A DNA stretch of 64,000 bases from Streptomyces sp. GQFP (GCF_021545335.1 NZ_CP089312.1:1240001-1304000), one strand, 5' to 3'; shown: positions 27,808 to 36,922, counted from the first letter of the stretch. Program-made: numbers and translations. Notes: generated by a model from the sequence alone, not told the origin.

Positions 27808-28602
27808 ATGCTCACCACCCGTTTCGTCACCGGCGCTCCCAACTGGATCGATCTCGGCACCCCCGACATCGAGGGCGCCACCGCCTTCTACAGTGCGCTC
27901 TTCGGCTGGGACTTCCAGTCGGCGGGCCCCGAGGCCGGCGGGTACGGCTTCTTCCAGCTGGGCGGGAGGACCGCCGGGGGCGGCATGCAGATGACGGAGG
28001 AGCAGGGGGGTGCGCCGTCCTGGACGGTGTCCTTCCAGACCCCGGACGTCGACGCCACCGTCAAGGCCGCCGAGCAGGTCGGGGGCGCCGCACCGATGCC
28101 GCCCATGGACGTGATGGACGCGGGCCGGATGGCCGTCCTCACCGACACCGCCGGCGCCGTCTTCGGCCTCTGGCAGCCCGCCCGGATCAAGGGCCTCGAA
28201 GTGACCGGCGCCCCCGGCTCCCTGTGCTGGGTCGAGCTGTACACGACAGACGTACCCAAGGCCGCCGCGTTCTACGGCACGGTCCTGGGCCTGGAGACCT
28301 CGGCGGTACCGTTCCCGGGCGGCTCGTACACCTGCGTGAACCCGGCGGGCGCCGGTGAGGACGGGATGTTCGGCGGCGTCATCGACATCGCCGACGACCC
28401 GACCGGCACGGAGACCACCCCGTACTGGCTCCCGTACTTCGAGGTCACCGACGCCGGGGCGACCGTCGCCAAGGCCCAGGAACTGGGCGGCCAGGTCCGC
28501 ATGCCGGCCACGGAGGTGGAGGGCGTCGGCACGATCGCCAAGCTGACGGACCCGTACGGAGCACGGTTCGCAGTAATCAAGAGCGCGCCTGGTCCCACCT
28601 AA
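27808..28602 (+). CDS. VOC (glyoxalase/dioxygenase-like) protein, two domains
   Basis: 264 residues with two tandem VOC modules: FVTGAPNWIDLGTPDIEGAT (1-120) and GSLCWVELYTTDVPKAAAFY (about 130-260). Each has the beta-alpha-beta-beta-beta layout of glyoxalase-type folds. GAGGAGGG lies 5 nt before ATG 27808; an in-frame ATG 3 nt upstream is possible. Similar Streptomyces proteins are often named hydroxylase, without known substrate. The metal-ligand positions cannot be assigned with confidence. Confidence 0.8.
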   Translation: MLTTRFVTGAPNWIDLGTPDIEGATAFYSALFGWDFQSAGPEAGGYGFFQLGGRTAGGGMQMTEEQGGAPSWTVSFQTPDVDATVKAAEQVGGAAPMPPMDVMDAGRMAVLTDTAGAVFGLWQPARIKGLEVTGAPGSLCWVELYTTDVPKAAAFYGTVLGLETSAVPFPGGSYTCVNPAGAGEDGMFGGVIDIADDPTGTETTPYWLPYFEVTDAGATVAKAQELGGQVRMPATEVEGVGTIAKLTDPYGARFAVIKSAPGPT

Positions 28603-28632
28603 GGGGCGCGGGGAACTGCGCGACAAGCCCCC
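28603..28632 (+). terminator. Streptomyces recurrent GGGGC...GCCCC hairpin element
   Basis: Immediately after the VOC stop, GGGGCGCGGGGAACTGCGCG is followed by GCCCCC. Outer arms (GGGGC/GCCCC) and an inner CGCG pairing form a stem. I recognise this as a very common Streptomyces post-gene sequence. It probably ends VOC transcription and faces the lacI-type gene. Confidence 0.6.
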
Positions 28633-28667
28633 ACCGGCTGACAGCCAACGAACTACCTGTCCGATGC

Positions 28668-29678
28668 TTAGGCAGAGTCGCGCCGAACAAGTGTCGTCGG
28701 CAGCACCACGCTGGCCGCCGCATCCACCCCACCCCCCAACAACAGCCGCGCCATCAACCTCCCCATCTCCTCGATGGGCTGACGAACCGTCGTCAACGCC
28801 GGATCCGTCTGCTCGGCGACAGCCAACATGTCGTCGAACCCGACCACGGCAACATCCGACGGCACCCGTCGCCCACGTTCACGCAGAACACGCAGAACAC
28901 CCGAGGCCGCGAGATCATTCGCGGCGAACACGGCGTCCAAGTCCGGACGCCGGTCCAACAGTTCACGCATCGCGCGCTCCCCTCCGGCCGGCGTGAAGTC
29001 GCTCTCGGCGATCAGTCGCGGGTCCGCGTCGGGCGCGACCTCCCGGAACCCGTCGAGCCGGTCCGCCGCCGAGGTCTGGTCGAGGGGGCCCGTGATGTGC
29101 GCGATGCGCGTCCGCCCGAGGTCGACGAGATGCTGGACGGCGGCCCGGGCGCCGCCCCGGTTGTCGCTGTCGACGTACACGGCGTCACGCGTGCCCTCGC
29201 TCCAGCCGGGCCGCCCGCCGAACACGGTGGGCACGCCGGCACGCTGGACCAGGCCGGGCAGCGGGTCGTCGAGGTGCAGGGAGAAGACGAGCGCGCCGTC
29301 GACATGCCCGCCGGCGAGATACCGGCCGACGCGGGAGTGGTCGTCGCGCCCTTCGGTGAGGAGCAGCACGAGCTGGGAGTCGTGGGCGGTCAACTCCTTG
29401 CTGATCCCCCGGAGTTGGAGGGCGAAGAAGGGGTCGGCGAAGACCCGGGTCTCCGGCTCGGCGATGACGACGGCGACGGCGTCGTGCCGCCGGGTCACCA
29501 GGGAGCGGGCCGCCTGGTTGGGCACGTATCCGAGTTCCTCCACGGCCTGCCTGACCCGTTCGACAAGGGGTTCGCGTACGCCGTCCCCGCCGTTCACGAC
29601 CCGCGACGCGGTGGCCCGGGAGACCCCTGCCCGTGCGGCGACGGCCTCCAGGGTGGGACGCGACGCGGTTTCGGTCAC
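28668..29678 (-). CDS. LacI-family transcriptional regulator
   Basis: 336 residues. Helix-turn-helix at residues 8-30 (LEAVAARAGVSRATASRVVNG), hinge helix, then a sugar-binding-type effector domain with QPIEEMGRLMARLLL near the C-terminus. The start is GTG 29678, with AGGAG 7 nt upstream; the in-frame ATG at 29693 overlaps that ribosome-binding site and is less likely. A GAGAGCGCTCTC operator 58 nt upstream implies autoregulation. Its neighbours suggest it governs a sugar-linked extracellular redox locus. Confidence 0.9.
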   Translation of the reverse strand: MTETASRPTLEAVAARAGVSRATASRVVNGGDGVREPLVERVRQAVEELGYVPNQAARSLVTRRHDAVAVVIAEPETRVFADPFFALQLRGISKELTAHDSQLVLLLTEGRDDHSRVGRYLAGGHVDGALVFSLHLDDPLPGLVQRAGVPTVFGGRPGWSEGTRDAVYVDSDNRGGARAAVQHLVDLGRTRIAHITGPLDQTSAADRLDGFREVAPDADPRLIAESDFTPAGGERAMRELLDRRPDLDAVFAANDLAASGVLRVLRERGRRVPSDVAVVGFDDMLAVAEQTDPALTTVRQPIEEMGRLMARLLLGGGVDAAASVVLPTTLVRRDSA

Positions 29679-29735
29679 TTCGGGGCTCCTCATCGGCGGG
29701 TTGCCGATCAGGATAGTCCCGGCCGGGCGCCGGAT

Positions 29736-29747
29736 GAGAGCGCTCTC
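29736..29747. promoter_or_regulatory. LacI operator GAGAGCGCTCTC
   Basis: A perfect 12-bp palindrome with the central CG typical of LacI-family sites. It lies between the laccase stop and the lacI-type start, so it should control lacI transcription. Read-through from the laccase gene would also cross it. I saw no second copy in the laccase/ThuA promoter region. Confidence 0.75.
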
Positions 29748-29755
29748 GGACCGGG

Positions 29756-30796
29756 TCAGTGCTCGTGCGACAGCTGCTGCTCCCCCGCCCCGCCAGAAAC
29801 ACCCGCAGTACCCGCAGTACCCGCGGAGCCCGCCGCACTCGCCGCACCGTGCGGCTCGTACCCGGGAATCGTCCCGTCCGTCTTCTTCACCAGGAACAGC
29901 CCCGCCATCCCCATGTCCGAGTGGCTCTGCACATGGCAGTGGTACATCCACGCGCCCGCGCCGACCCCCTCCCCCGCGATCACCTGGAAGCCGAAGGAGT
30001 CCGCCGGGCCCACGATCTTGTTGTCGAGGACCTGACTCGGGTCGTCGGGGCCGGTGAGCAGGCCGGTGCGGTTGTCCGCCCAGCGGTGACCGTGCATATG
30101 GAAGGTGTGGTAATACTCGCCGTGCGTGATCATCACGAACTCGACGCGATCTCCCACCGTGGCCTCGAAGTTGGGGCTCTGATGGCCGGGCCGGTTGTTG
30201 ATCGTCATGTCGTTGAAGACGATCGTGTACGTCGTGTCCGGGAGGATGTCTCCCTTGCGACGGACGATCACCGGGCCGTAGAGGCCCTTGCGGATGCCGC
30301 CGGTGCCGTGTTCGGTGCCGACGACATGGTCGTGGTAGTGCCAGTAACCGGCGCTGCCCGCCCGCCAGGTGCCGTCCGTACGGGCGCCGGGGGCGTGGGT
30401 GCGCCAGGTGTAGGTGCGGCTGCCGCCGGGCTCGACCTCGCTGCGGCTCAGTTTCGTGCCGTCGCTGGAGATCTCGTAGTCCAGGCCGTGGACGTGCAGA
30501 CTCACGGCCACGTCCGTCGTGTTCTCCAGGGTGATGTGCGCCGTGTCGCCCTCGTTCAGCTCGATCAGGGGGCCGGGGACTGAGGCGGTGCCCTTCGCGA
30601 AGCCGTAGCCCATCTGCCCGTCGGCGAGCCGCTCGGCGTACAGCTGGATGTGCCGTACCGCGCCGCCGGCCGGGGCGGTCTTCGGGGGTAACGCGGCTGC
30701 GGCGGTCGCGCTGCCGGCCTCCGGAGCCACCGACAACGATGTCGCGACGGCCGCGCCCCCGAGCAGCACACGCCGGTTGAAGTCACGTCTGTCCAT
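29756..30796 (-). CDS. Two-domain small laccase (multicopper oxidase), Tat-exported
   Basis: 346 residues. The Tat signal is at the N-terminus ([20 protein letters not shown]). Copper-ligand motifs of a two-domain, trimeric small laccase occur in order: [20 protein letters not shown] and [12 protein letters not shown], the last carrying the type-1 Cys-His ligands. It oxidises phenolics or other reductants with O2. The C-terminus after residue 310 is an Ala/Gly/Thr-rich tail ending LSHEH, longer than the core fold needs. GGGGAG precedes ATG 30796. It is divergent from the ThuA/sugar-dehydrogenase gene with 195 nt between starts. Confidence 0.93.
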   Translation of the reverse strand: MDRRDFNRRVLLGGAAVATSLSVAPEAGSATAAAALPPKTAPAGGAVRHIQLYAERLADGQMGYGFAKGTASVPGPLIELNEGDTAHITLENTTDVAVSLHVHGLDYEISSDGTKLSRSEVEPGGSRTYTWRTHAPGARTDGTWRAGSAGYWHYHDHVVGTEHGTGGIRKGLYGPVIVRRKGDILPDTTYTIVFNDMTINNRPGHQSPNFEATVGDRVEFVMITHGEYYHTFHMHGHRWADNRTGLLTGPDDPSQVLDNKIVGPADSFGFQVIAGEGVGAGAWMYHCHVQSHSDMGMAGLFLVKKTDGTIPGYEPHGAASAAGSAGTAGTAGVSGGAGEQQLSHEH

Positions 30797-30921
30797 GCCG
30801 AACTCCCCACCCTGGTACGGAAGATGCGCAGCGGGAACGAGAGGAACCGCTGAGACGGTAGCGGCCCGGCACCCGTTTATCCACACCCAGGACAAAGTTC
30901 GTGCGATCCCGGTCATTCCTC

Positions 30922-30950
30922 TTGGCGGGCCGCCCAAAGGGGTCTAGCTT
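30922..30950 (+). promoter_or_regulatory. Candidate promoter of the ThuA/dehydrogenase operon
   Basis: TTGGCG (30922-30927), a 17-nt spacer and TAGCTT (30945-30950), leaving about 35 nt of leader before GTG 30991. It lies in the divergent region shared with the laccase gene. Confidence 0.5.
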
Positions 30951-30990
30951 CCTTGGCGTTTGCTGTGACCGAAGAGGGGTGGGTGACCAC

Positions 30991-33498
30991 GTGCGGTTCA
31001 CATCGCATCAAAAACCTATGGCCTTACGAGGGTTGAGCGGGCGGAGACGTACCTGGGCGGCCACCGTCGCCGCCACGGTCGTCACCGCCGGGCTGCTGTC
31101 GGGGCCCGCCGCGAGTGCGCGGCCGGCTCCGGACCCGTCATTGACAACGATGTCCGTGAAGTCGCCGCCCGGCGGCAGCGGTGTACGTGTCCTGGTCTTC
31201 CACGGTTCGGCGGCGGCCGGGGACGAGTCGCCGGTCGTCAACGCCGGTATCGAGGCGATCGAGCGAATCGGGCTGTCCGGCCCGGTGGAACAGCGCTACG
31301 AGATCGAGGCGACGGGCGACGCCTCCGTGTTCACGGACGGGCCCCGGCTCGGGACCTTCAACGCGATCGTCTTCCTGACCGGGGGCGGTGACGTCCTCGA
31401 CCCGGAGCAGGAGGCCGGGCTGGAGACGTACATGGAGGCCGGCGGCGGTTTCGTCGGTATCCATGACGCGGCCCGGGCGGAACCGTACTCCGATTGGTTC
31501 ACCGGGCTGGTGGGCGCCCGACCGGCGGCCACCAGCCCAACGACCGTGCAGCGGGCGACCGTTGAGGTCGGCGACCGTCGGCATCCGGCCACCAAGGATC
31601 TGCCGGTGCAGTGGAAGCGGCCGGACCAGTGGCTGAACTGGGTGAAGAACCCGTCCGGCGAGGTGCACACCGTGGCCCGGGTGCGCGAGTCGACGTACAC
31701 GCCCGGTGCGAGCGCCAACGGCTGGGACCATCCGGTGAGTTGGTGCCGTGACTACGACGGCGGACGTTCCTTCTACACCGCCATGGGCGGCACGGTGTCG
31801 TCGTACGACGAGACGGACTTCCGTACCCATCTGCGCGGGGCGCTGCTGTGGACGACACGGCTGGCCCAGGCCGACTGCAAGGCCACCATCAACGCCAGTT
31901 ACAAGGCGGAGCGGCTGACGCAGCCCAACCAGGCGGGGCAGAACGACCAGATCGGGGAGCCGCACGGGCTGGTGACCGCGCCCGACGGGCGGGTGTTCTA
32001 CATCGGCCGGGGCGGCGCCGACTCCTCCCAGCCGGTGATCACCGACTGGAACAACCCGGACATCGGCAAGGGCAAGGGACAGATCCACGTCTACGACCCG
32101 AGGACCAAGAAGGTCACTCTGGCGGGCGAGTTGACCGTCTTCGGCAATAAGGGCGGCGGGGACGAGCTGATCAAGGTCGAGGAGGGGCTGCTCGGGATCG
32201 AGCTGGATCCGTCCTTCGAGCGCAACGGCTGGGTGTATCTCCACTACACGCCTCACTCGCGGATCAACCGTGACACGAGGATGGCCGAGCGGTACGTCTC
32301 CCGCTTCACGCTGGACCTCGCCACCAACCGGCTCGACCTGAACAGCGAGAAGGTGCTGCTCAAGTGGCCGGTGCAGATCCACAGTTGCTGCCACTCGGGC
32401 GGCGGGATGGCCTGGGACTCCAAGGGCAACCTGTACATCGCCACCGGTGACAACAACTCCAGCCAGTTCAGCGAGGGTTACTCCGGCAACAACCCCCAAC
32501 CGGCCTACAAGGGCGTGTCGTTCGCCGACGCCCGGCGCACCGCCGGCAACACCAACAACCTCAACGGCAAGATCCTGCGCATCCATCCGGAGGCCGACGG
32601 CACGTACACGCTGCCCCAGGGCAACCTGTTCACGGGCCAGGAGACCGACGAGGGCGGCGGCAAGACGCGCGGCGAGATCTATGTGATGGGGGTCAGGAAC
32701 CCGGCCCGTATCGCCGTCGACAGGACCACGGACACGCTGTACGCGGGCTGGGTCGGTCCGGACGCGAGCGCGCCCTCGACGACCTGGGGTCCGGCGAAGT
32801 ACGACACGTTCGCCGTCATCACCAAGGCGAGCAACCGGGGTTGGCCGTACTGCATGGGCAACAAGCAGCCCTATCGTGACCGCAATCTGCCCGACCCGTC
32901 GAAGCCGCTGGGCTGGTACGACTGCGACAACCCGAAGAACGAGTCGCCGAACAACAACGGTCTCGTCAACCTCCCGCCGGTCACCGGCAACAACATCTGG
33001 TACTCGCCCCAGGGCGGCGCCCCGGACTTCCCGCGCGACGCGAACGGCGTCCCGTCCTACAAGCAGGCGGAGAGCACGTATCTGCTGCCATGGCTGAAGG
33101 GCGGCGGCCAGGCCGCGATGAACGGTCCGGTGTACCGCTACGACGCGGCGAGCGCGAGCACGACCAAGTGGCCGGCCTACTGGGACGGCAAGTGGTTCGT
33201 GGGCGACTTCTACGACGCCGACCAGCCGCGCAACGCGGTGCTCACCGATCCGAAGACCCAGGGCGACGGCGGACTGCCCGTCCACTCCGAGTCGTTGAAG
33301 AAGATCGTGCCGATCGGGAACGACGGCATCAAGAACCTCATGGACTGGAAGTTCGGTCCCGACGGCGCGCTGTACGTCCTCGACTACGGCCGGGGTTTCT
33401 TCACCTCGGACGCCAAGTCGGCGCTGTGGCGGGTCACTTACACCGGCGGGGGCCCGACGCCCGCGGTCGGCGATCTCGCGAGGGGAGCAGCGGAGTGA
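30991..33498 (+). CDS. Secreted ThuA-domain / PQQ-type sugar dehydrogenase fusion
   Basis: 835 residues. A signal sequence with a basic head (MALRGLSGRRRTW) and hydrophobic core ends near ASARP (residue 48). Residues about 65-295 form a ThuA domain (VRVLVFHGSAAAGD; GGGFVGIHDAA). Residues about 310-835 form a six-bladed glucose/sorbosone-dehydrogenase-type propeller (GLLGIELDPSFERNGWVYLH; NGKILRIHPEADG). ThuA proteins act on 3-keto-glycosides; soluble propeller dehydrogenases oxidise sugars with PQQ or a related acceptor. The fusion suggests oxidation and keto-sugar rearrangement outside the cell. The GTG at 30991 has a G-rich ribosome-binding site. Its stop overlaps the next start (GTGA). Confidence 0.82.
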   Translation: MRFTSHQKPMALRGLSGRRRTWAATVAATVVTAGLLSGPAASARPAPDPSLTTMSVKSPPGGSGVRVLVFHGSAAAGDESPVVNAGIEAIERIGLSGPVEQRYEIEATGDASVFTDGPRLGTFNAIVFLTGGGDVLDPEQEAGLETYMEAGGGFVGIHDAARAEPYSDWFTGLVGARPAATSPTTVQRATVEVGDRRHPATKDLPVQWKRPDQWLNWVKNPSGEVHTVARVRESTYTPGASANGWDHPVSWCRDYDGGRSFYTAMGGTVSSYDETDFRTHLRGALLWTTRLAQADCKATINASYKAERLTQPNQAGQNDQIGEPHGLVTAPDGRVFYIGRGGADSSQPVITDWNNPDIGKGKGQIHVYDPRTKKVTLAGELTVFGNKGGGDELIKVEEGLLGIELDPSFERNGWVYLHYTPHSRINRDTRMAERYVSRFTLDLATNRLDLNSEKVLLKWPVQIHSCCHSGGGMAWDSKGNLYIATGDNNSSQFSEGYSGNNPQPAYKGVSFADARRTAGNTNNLNGKILRIHPEADGTYTLPQGNLFTGQETDEGGGKTRGEIYVMGVRNPARIAVDRTTDTLYAGWVGPDASAPSTTWGPAKYDTFAVITKASNRGWPYCMGNKQPYRDRNLPDPSKPLGWYDCDNPKNESPNNNGLVNLPPVTGNNIWYSPQGGAPDFPRDANGVPSYKQAESTYLLPWLKGGGQAAMNGPVYRYDAASASTTKWPAYWDGKWFVGDFYDADQPRNAVLTDPKTQGDGGLPVHSESLKKIVPIGNDGIKNLMDWKFGPDGALYVLDYGRGFFTSDAKSALWRVTYTGGGPTPAVGDLARGAAE

Positions 33499-35705
33499 CA
33501 CGCAGACGCAGGCATCTCTGGACGGCCCTGTTGGCGTCCCTGTTGATGGTCCTCGGACTGACGTCGGCGGCGGGAGCGCGTACCGCTGATGATCCGGCGC
33601 CCGAGCCCGCAGCCGCGCAGGTCCTCACCTGGACGGCGGGCGACGACATCACCAAGTACAACTCGGCGCCCACGACCGCCGTGGCGGGCGCGACGACGAT
33701 CGTCTTCGAGAACAGCACGGCGACCGGCAACACCATGGGAATGCCGCACACGTTGACGTTCGACGTCGTCGACCCCGAGTACAACAACGACGTGCCGCTC
33801 AACATCCTGGCCAACCCGAACGACGACCAGGACGGCCGACACACCGCCGAGGTCACGCTCACCCCCGGCCGCTACCGCTACTACTGCACGATTCCGGGCC
33901 ACGGCCAGATGCAGGGCATCCTCGTGGTCCAGGAGGGCACCGGTTCCGACACGACGGCCCCGGAGACCTCGGCGACCGTGACCGGGGCGCAGAACTCGCA
34001 GGGTGAGTACGTCGGTTCGGCGAGTGTGGCGATAGCCGCGACCGACGAGGGCGGTTCCGGCGTCGACCGGGTCGAGTACGCGATCGGTGCCGACGGCGCC
34101 TGGCAGCCGTACACCACGCCGGTCGTGATCGACCAGGTCGGCGACCATGCGGTGCGCTATCGGGCGTTCGACAAGGCGGGCAACGCTGCCGCCGAGAAGA
34201 GCGTCGCGTTCACGGTGGTCCCTCCGCCGACGGAGGACACGGCGCCGCCTGAGACCTCGGCGACGGTGAGCGGCGAGCAGAACCCGGACGGGGCGTATCT
34301 CGACATGGCGACGGTCACCGTCTCCGCGTCGGACACGGGGTCCGGGGTCAACACCGTCGAGTACGCGGTGAACAGCGGGAGTTGGCAGCCGTACACCGGG
34401 CCGGTGATGGTGCATCAGGTCGGCAGTCACACCGTCCGCTACCGTGCCACCGACAAGGCGGGCAACGTCTCCGCCGAGAAGAGCGTCGCGTTCACGGTCG
34501 TGGCGCAGCCCGCCGAGGACACGACTCCGCCCGTGACCGGGGTGACCGTCGAGGGCACCCGGAACGCGAACGGCGCCTACGTCAACAACGCCAAGGTGAC
34601 CGTCAGCGCCACGGACCACGGCGGCTCGGGTGTCGCCACGGTCGAGTACTCGCTCGACGGCGGGCCCTATCTGGCGTACACCGCGCCGGTGGTCGTCGAC
34701 CGGGCGGGCGCGCACACCGTGACGTACCGGGCGAGCGACAAGGCGGGCAACACCAGCGACGCACGCTCGGTGAGCCTCACGATCGTGGCGGGCGGCGGGG
34801 TTCCGGCGCCCAACTGTCCCGAATACGACGAGCGGTTGACGGTGATCGTCGGCACGGTCGACTCGGGTGTGCCCAACCGGGTCACCAACAACCGGTGCCG
34901 GATAGGCGAGTTGATCGAGGACGAGCGGGAGTGGACGTCCCACGCCCTGTTCCTCAAGCACGTACGTACCGTCCTCGACCAGCTCTTCAAGGACGGCGCC
35001 ATCGACGAACGAGAGGACGCGGCGATCGACGAGGCGGCCCGCGAGTCCGGCATCGGCAAGCCGGGCCAGACCGAGGGCTACCGCACGATCCTGGACGGTA
35101 CGGCGGAGTCCTTCGCCAAGTGGCAGCAGGTGGGCGGCGGTTCGTTCGCGCCGAACGGCGACGGGTCGATCACCAGCGGCACCTCGGTCGGGGGTCTGGG
35201 CATGCTGTGGTTCCCGGAGCGGAAGTACGGCGACTTCTCCCTCAAGCTCCAGTGGCGTGACGACGCACCGGGCACGGGCAACGCCAACTCCGGTGTGTTC
35301 GTGCGCTTCCCGTGGGTCCACGACCACCCGGAGGAGGCACGCCCGGAGTGGGTCGCCATCAAGTACGGGCACGAGGTGCAGGTGCTCGACCGGCCCGACG
35401 GCGACATGTACAAGACCGGCTCCGTCTACGGCTTCGACCGCGTGGGGCTCGCCGGGGCGGGTGTCACTCAGAAGGGCACCTGGAACGACTACGAGATCCG
35501 GGTGGTCGACCAGCACTACTCGATCTACCGCAACGGCGTCCTGATCAACGAGTTCGACAACATCGGCGGCCAGGACTTCACCCCGCCCCGCTCGGACGAC
35601 CCTGGCACGGACGGCCGGCGGTTCGCGTCCGGATACATCGGCCTCCAGGTCCACGGCACGACCGACGTGGTCTCGTACCGGGACATCCGGATCAAGGACC
35701 TGTGA
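33495..35705 (+). CDS. Secreted cupredoxin - three Ig-like repeats - DUF1080 (3-keto-disaccharide hydrolase) fusion
   Basis: 736 residues. Signal peptide (RRRRHLWTALLASLLMVLGL) to about residue 28. A cupredoxin follows (about 42-148) with type-1 copper ligands His85, Cys131, His136 and Met139 in CTIPGHGQM. Three tandem repeats of about 90 residues (OmpL47/Ig-like, each containing VRYRA-DKAGN or VTYRASDKAGN) span about 155-440. After a Cys-containing linker, residues about 530-736 are a DUF1080 domain (YGDFSLKLQWRDD; GVFVRFP), a family that hydrolyses 3-keto-glycosides. The GTG start overlaps the preceding stop by 4 nt, so the two proteins should be made together. The combination is unusual. 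Confidence 0.82.
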   Translation: MTRRRRHLWTALLASLLMVLGLTSAAGARTADDPAPEPAAAQVLTWTAGDDITKYNSAPTTAVAGATTIVFENSTATGNTMGMPHTLTFDVVDPEYNNDVPLNILANPNDDQDGRHTAEVTLTPGRYRYYCTIPGHGQMQGILVVQEGTGSDTTAPETSATVTGAQNSQGEYVGSASVAIAATDEGGSGVDRVEYAIGADGAWQPYTTPVVIDQVGDHAVRYRAFDKAGNAAAEKSVAFTVVPPPTEDTAPPETSATVSGEQNPDGAYLDMATVTVSASDTGSGVNTVEYAVNSGSWQPYTGPVMVHQVGSHTVRYRATDKAGNVSAEKSVAFTVVAQPAEDTTPPVTGVTVEGTRNANGAYVNNAKVTVSATDHGGSGVATVEYSLDGGPYLAYTAPVVVDRAGAHTVTYRASDKAGNTSDARSVSLTIVAGGGVPAPNCPEYDERLTVIVGTVDSGVPNRVTNNRCRIGELIEDEREWTSHALFLKHVRTVLDQLFKDGAIDEREDAAIDEAARESGIGKPGQTEGYRTILDGTAESFAKWQQVGGGSFAPNGDGSITSGTSVGGLGMLWFPERKYGDFSLKLQWRDDAPGTGNANSGVFVRFPWVHDHPEEARPEWVAIKYGHEVQVLDRPDGDMYKTGSVYGFDRVGLAGAGVTQKGTWNDYEIRVVDQHYSIYRNGVLINEFDNIGGQDFTPPRSDDPGTDGRRFASGYIGLQVHGTTDVVSYRDIRIKDL

Positions 35706-35767
35706 CGGGAGGGAGATTCAGAGGGATCTAGACGATCTCCGTGGCAGCCAAGTCGGCGATGGTGAAC

Positions 35768-36778
35768 TCAGTCCTTCCGGGCCCGACTTGGCTGCACACG
35801 CTTGGGCTCGCCCGGCATCTTCGGGTACTCCGGCGGATACGGCAGGTCGCCGAGTCCGTGCTCGTGTTCGTCGCGGCGGGCGAGTTCGAGCAGGGCGTCG
35901 AGGGAGAAGGCGTGGTCGTCCATGTCGGCGTGGACGTCGCCGAGTTGGGCGAACCGTTCGGGCATGGTGACGAGGTCGAAGTCGCCGGGCTGAGCATCAC
36001 CGACCTCGTCCCAGGTCAACGGCGCCGAGACAGGGGCGTGCGGCCGAGGCCGTACGGAGTAGGCGGACGCGATGGTGCGATCTCGCGCCGTCTGATTGTA
36101 ATCAACGAAGATCCGCTCCCCGCGTTCCTCCTTCCACCACTTGGTCGTCACCTGCTCCGGCATCCGCCGCTCCAACTCCCGCCCGACCGCGATCGCCGCC
36201 CGCCGCACCTGCGTGAACGACCACCGCGGCTCGATCGGCACGAAGACATGCAGCCCCCGCCCACCGGAGGTCTTGGGCCAGCCACGCAGCCCCCCGAACT
36301 CGTCGAGCACGGCCCGCAGTTCGTGCGCGGCGCGAACGGCGTCGCCGTAATCCGTTCCCGGCTGCGGGTCGAGGTCGATGCGCAGCTCGTCGGGGCGGTC
36401 GACATCGGCGCGCCGCACCGGCCAGGGATGGAAGGTGAGAGTGCCGAACTGGGCGGCCCACAGCACGGCCGCGACCTCGGTCGGGCACATCTCGTCGGCG
36501 CTGCGACCGCTGGGAAAGGTGATGTGGGCGGTGGGAATCCAGTCGGGCATGTTCTTGGGCGCCCGCTTCTGGAAGAAGTTCTCCCCGGCCACACCGTCCG
36601 GGTACCGCTCCAGGGTCGTGGGCCGGTCACGCAGCGCGCGCAGGATGCCGGGGCCGACGGCGAGGTAGTACTGGGCGAGATCGAGCTTGGTGAACCCACG
36701 CTCCGGAAAGAAGACCTTGCCGGGGCTGGACAGCCGCACCGTCCGCCCGAATGCCTCCAGCTCCACCGCTTCGCCCAT
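35768..36778 (-). CDS. ligD: LigD-type NHEJ polymerase (primase-polymerase domain)
   Basis: 336 residues, stand-alone PolDom. The two catalytic aspartates are in LRIDLDPQPG (Asp135, Asp137), with a third acidic residue in RIFVDYNQ. The KTSGGRGLHVF nucleotide-binding segment is intact. It fills gaps with ribonucleotides during Ku-dependent end joining. I chose ATG 36778 (MGEAVELEAFGRTVRL); an upstream in-frame start at 36814 adds 12 non-family residues. It should pair with the ligase at 47065, now 10 kb away because of the inserted element. No ku gene is in the window. Confidence 0.92.
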   Translation of the reverse strand: MGEAVELEAFGRTVRLSSPGKVFFPERGFTKLDLAQYYLAVGPGILRALRDRPTTLERYPDGVAGENFFQKRAPKNMPDWIPTAHITFPSGRSADEMCPTEVAAVLWAAQFGTLTFHPWPVRRADVDRPDELRIDLDPQPGTDYGDAVRAAHELRAVLDEFGGLRGWPKTSGGRGLHVFVPIEPRWSFTQVRRAAIAVGRELERRMPEQVTTKWWKEERGERIFVDYNQTARDRTIASAYSVRPRPHAPVSAPLTWDEVGDAQPGDFDLVTMPERFAQLGDVHADMDDHAFSLDALLELARRDEHEHGLGDLPYPPEYPKMPGEPKRVQPSRARKD

Positions 36779-36846
36779 GGGAGCCACGGTAGGCGTCCCG
36801 CATGAAGCTCGCATACCGGGCGATTACGGGCGGGGGGCGCACGGAA

Positions 36847-36861
36847 TCGAACCAGGGATCT
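36847..36861. repeat. Left junction (candidate attL) core
   Basis: TCGAACCAGGGATCT. Its complement contains GGTTCGATTCC, a tRNA T-arm-like motif, as in many integrase targets. The rest of a tRNA does not fold here. Confidence 0.5.
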
Positions 36862-36922
36862 ACGAAGAGCCACATAGCCGCAGGTCAGATGCCATATGAA
36901 CTCGCCATCTCACTCGTTTCTC

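Noticed and set aside
28603..28660. Small RNA gene
   Set aside because: The hairpin is the common Streptomyces post-gene element; there is no sign of its own promoter.
35706..36778. A full multi-domain LigD (polymerase plus ligase plus nuclease)
   Set aside because: Only the polymerase domain is encoded here; the ligase is a separate gene at 47065 and no phosphoesterase domain is present.
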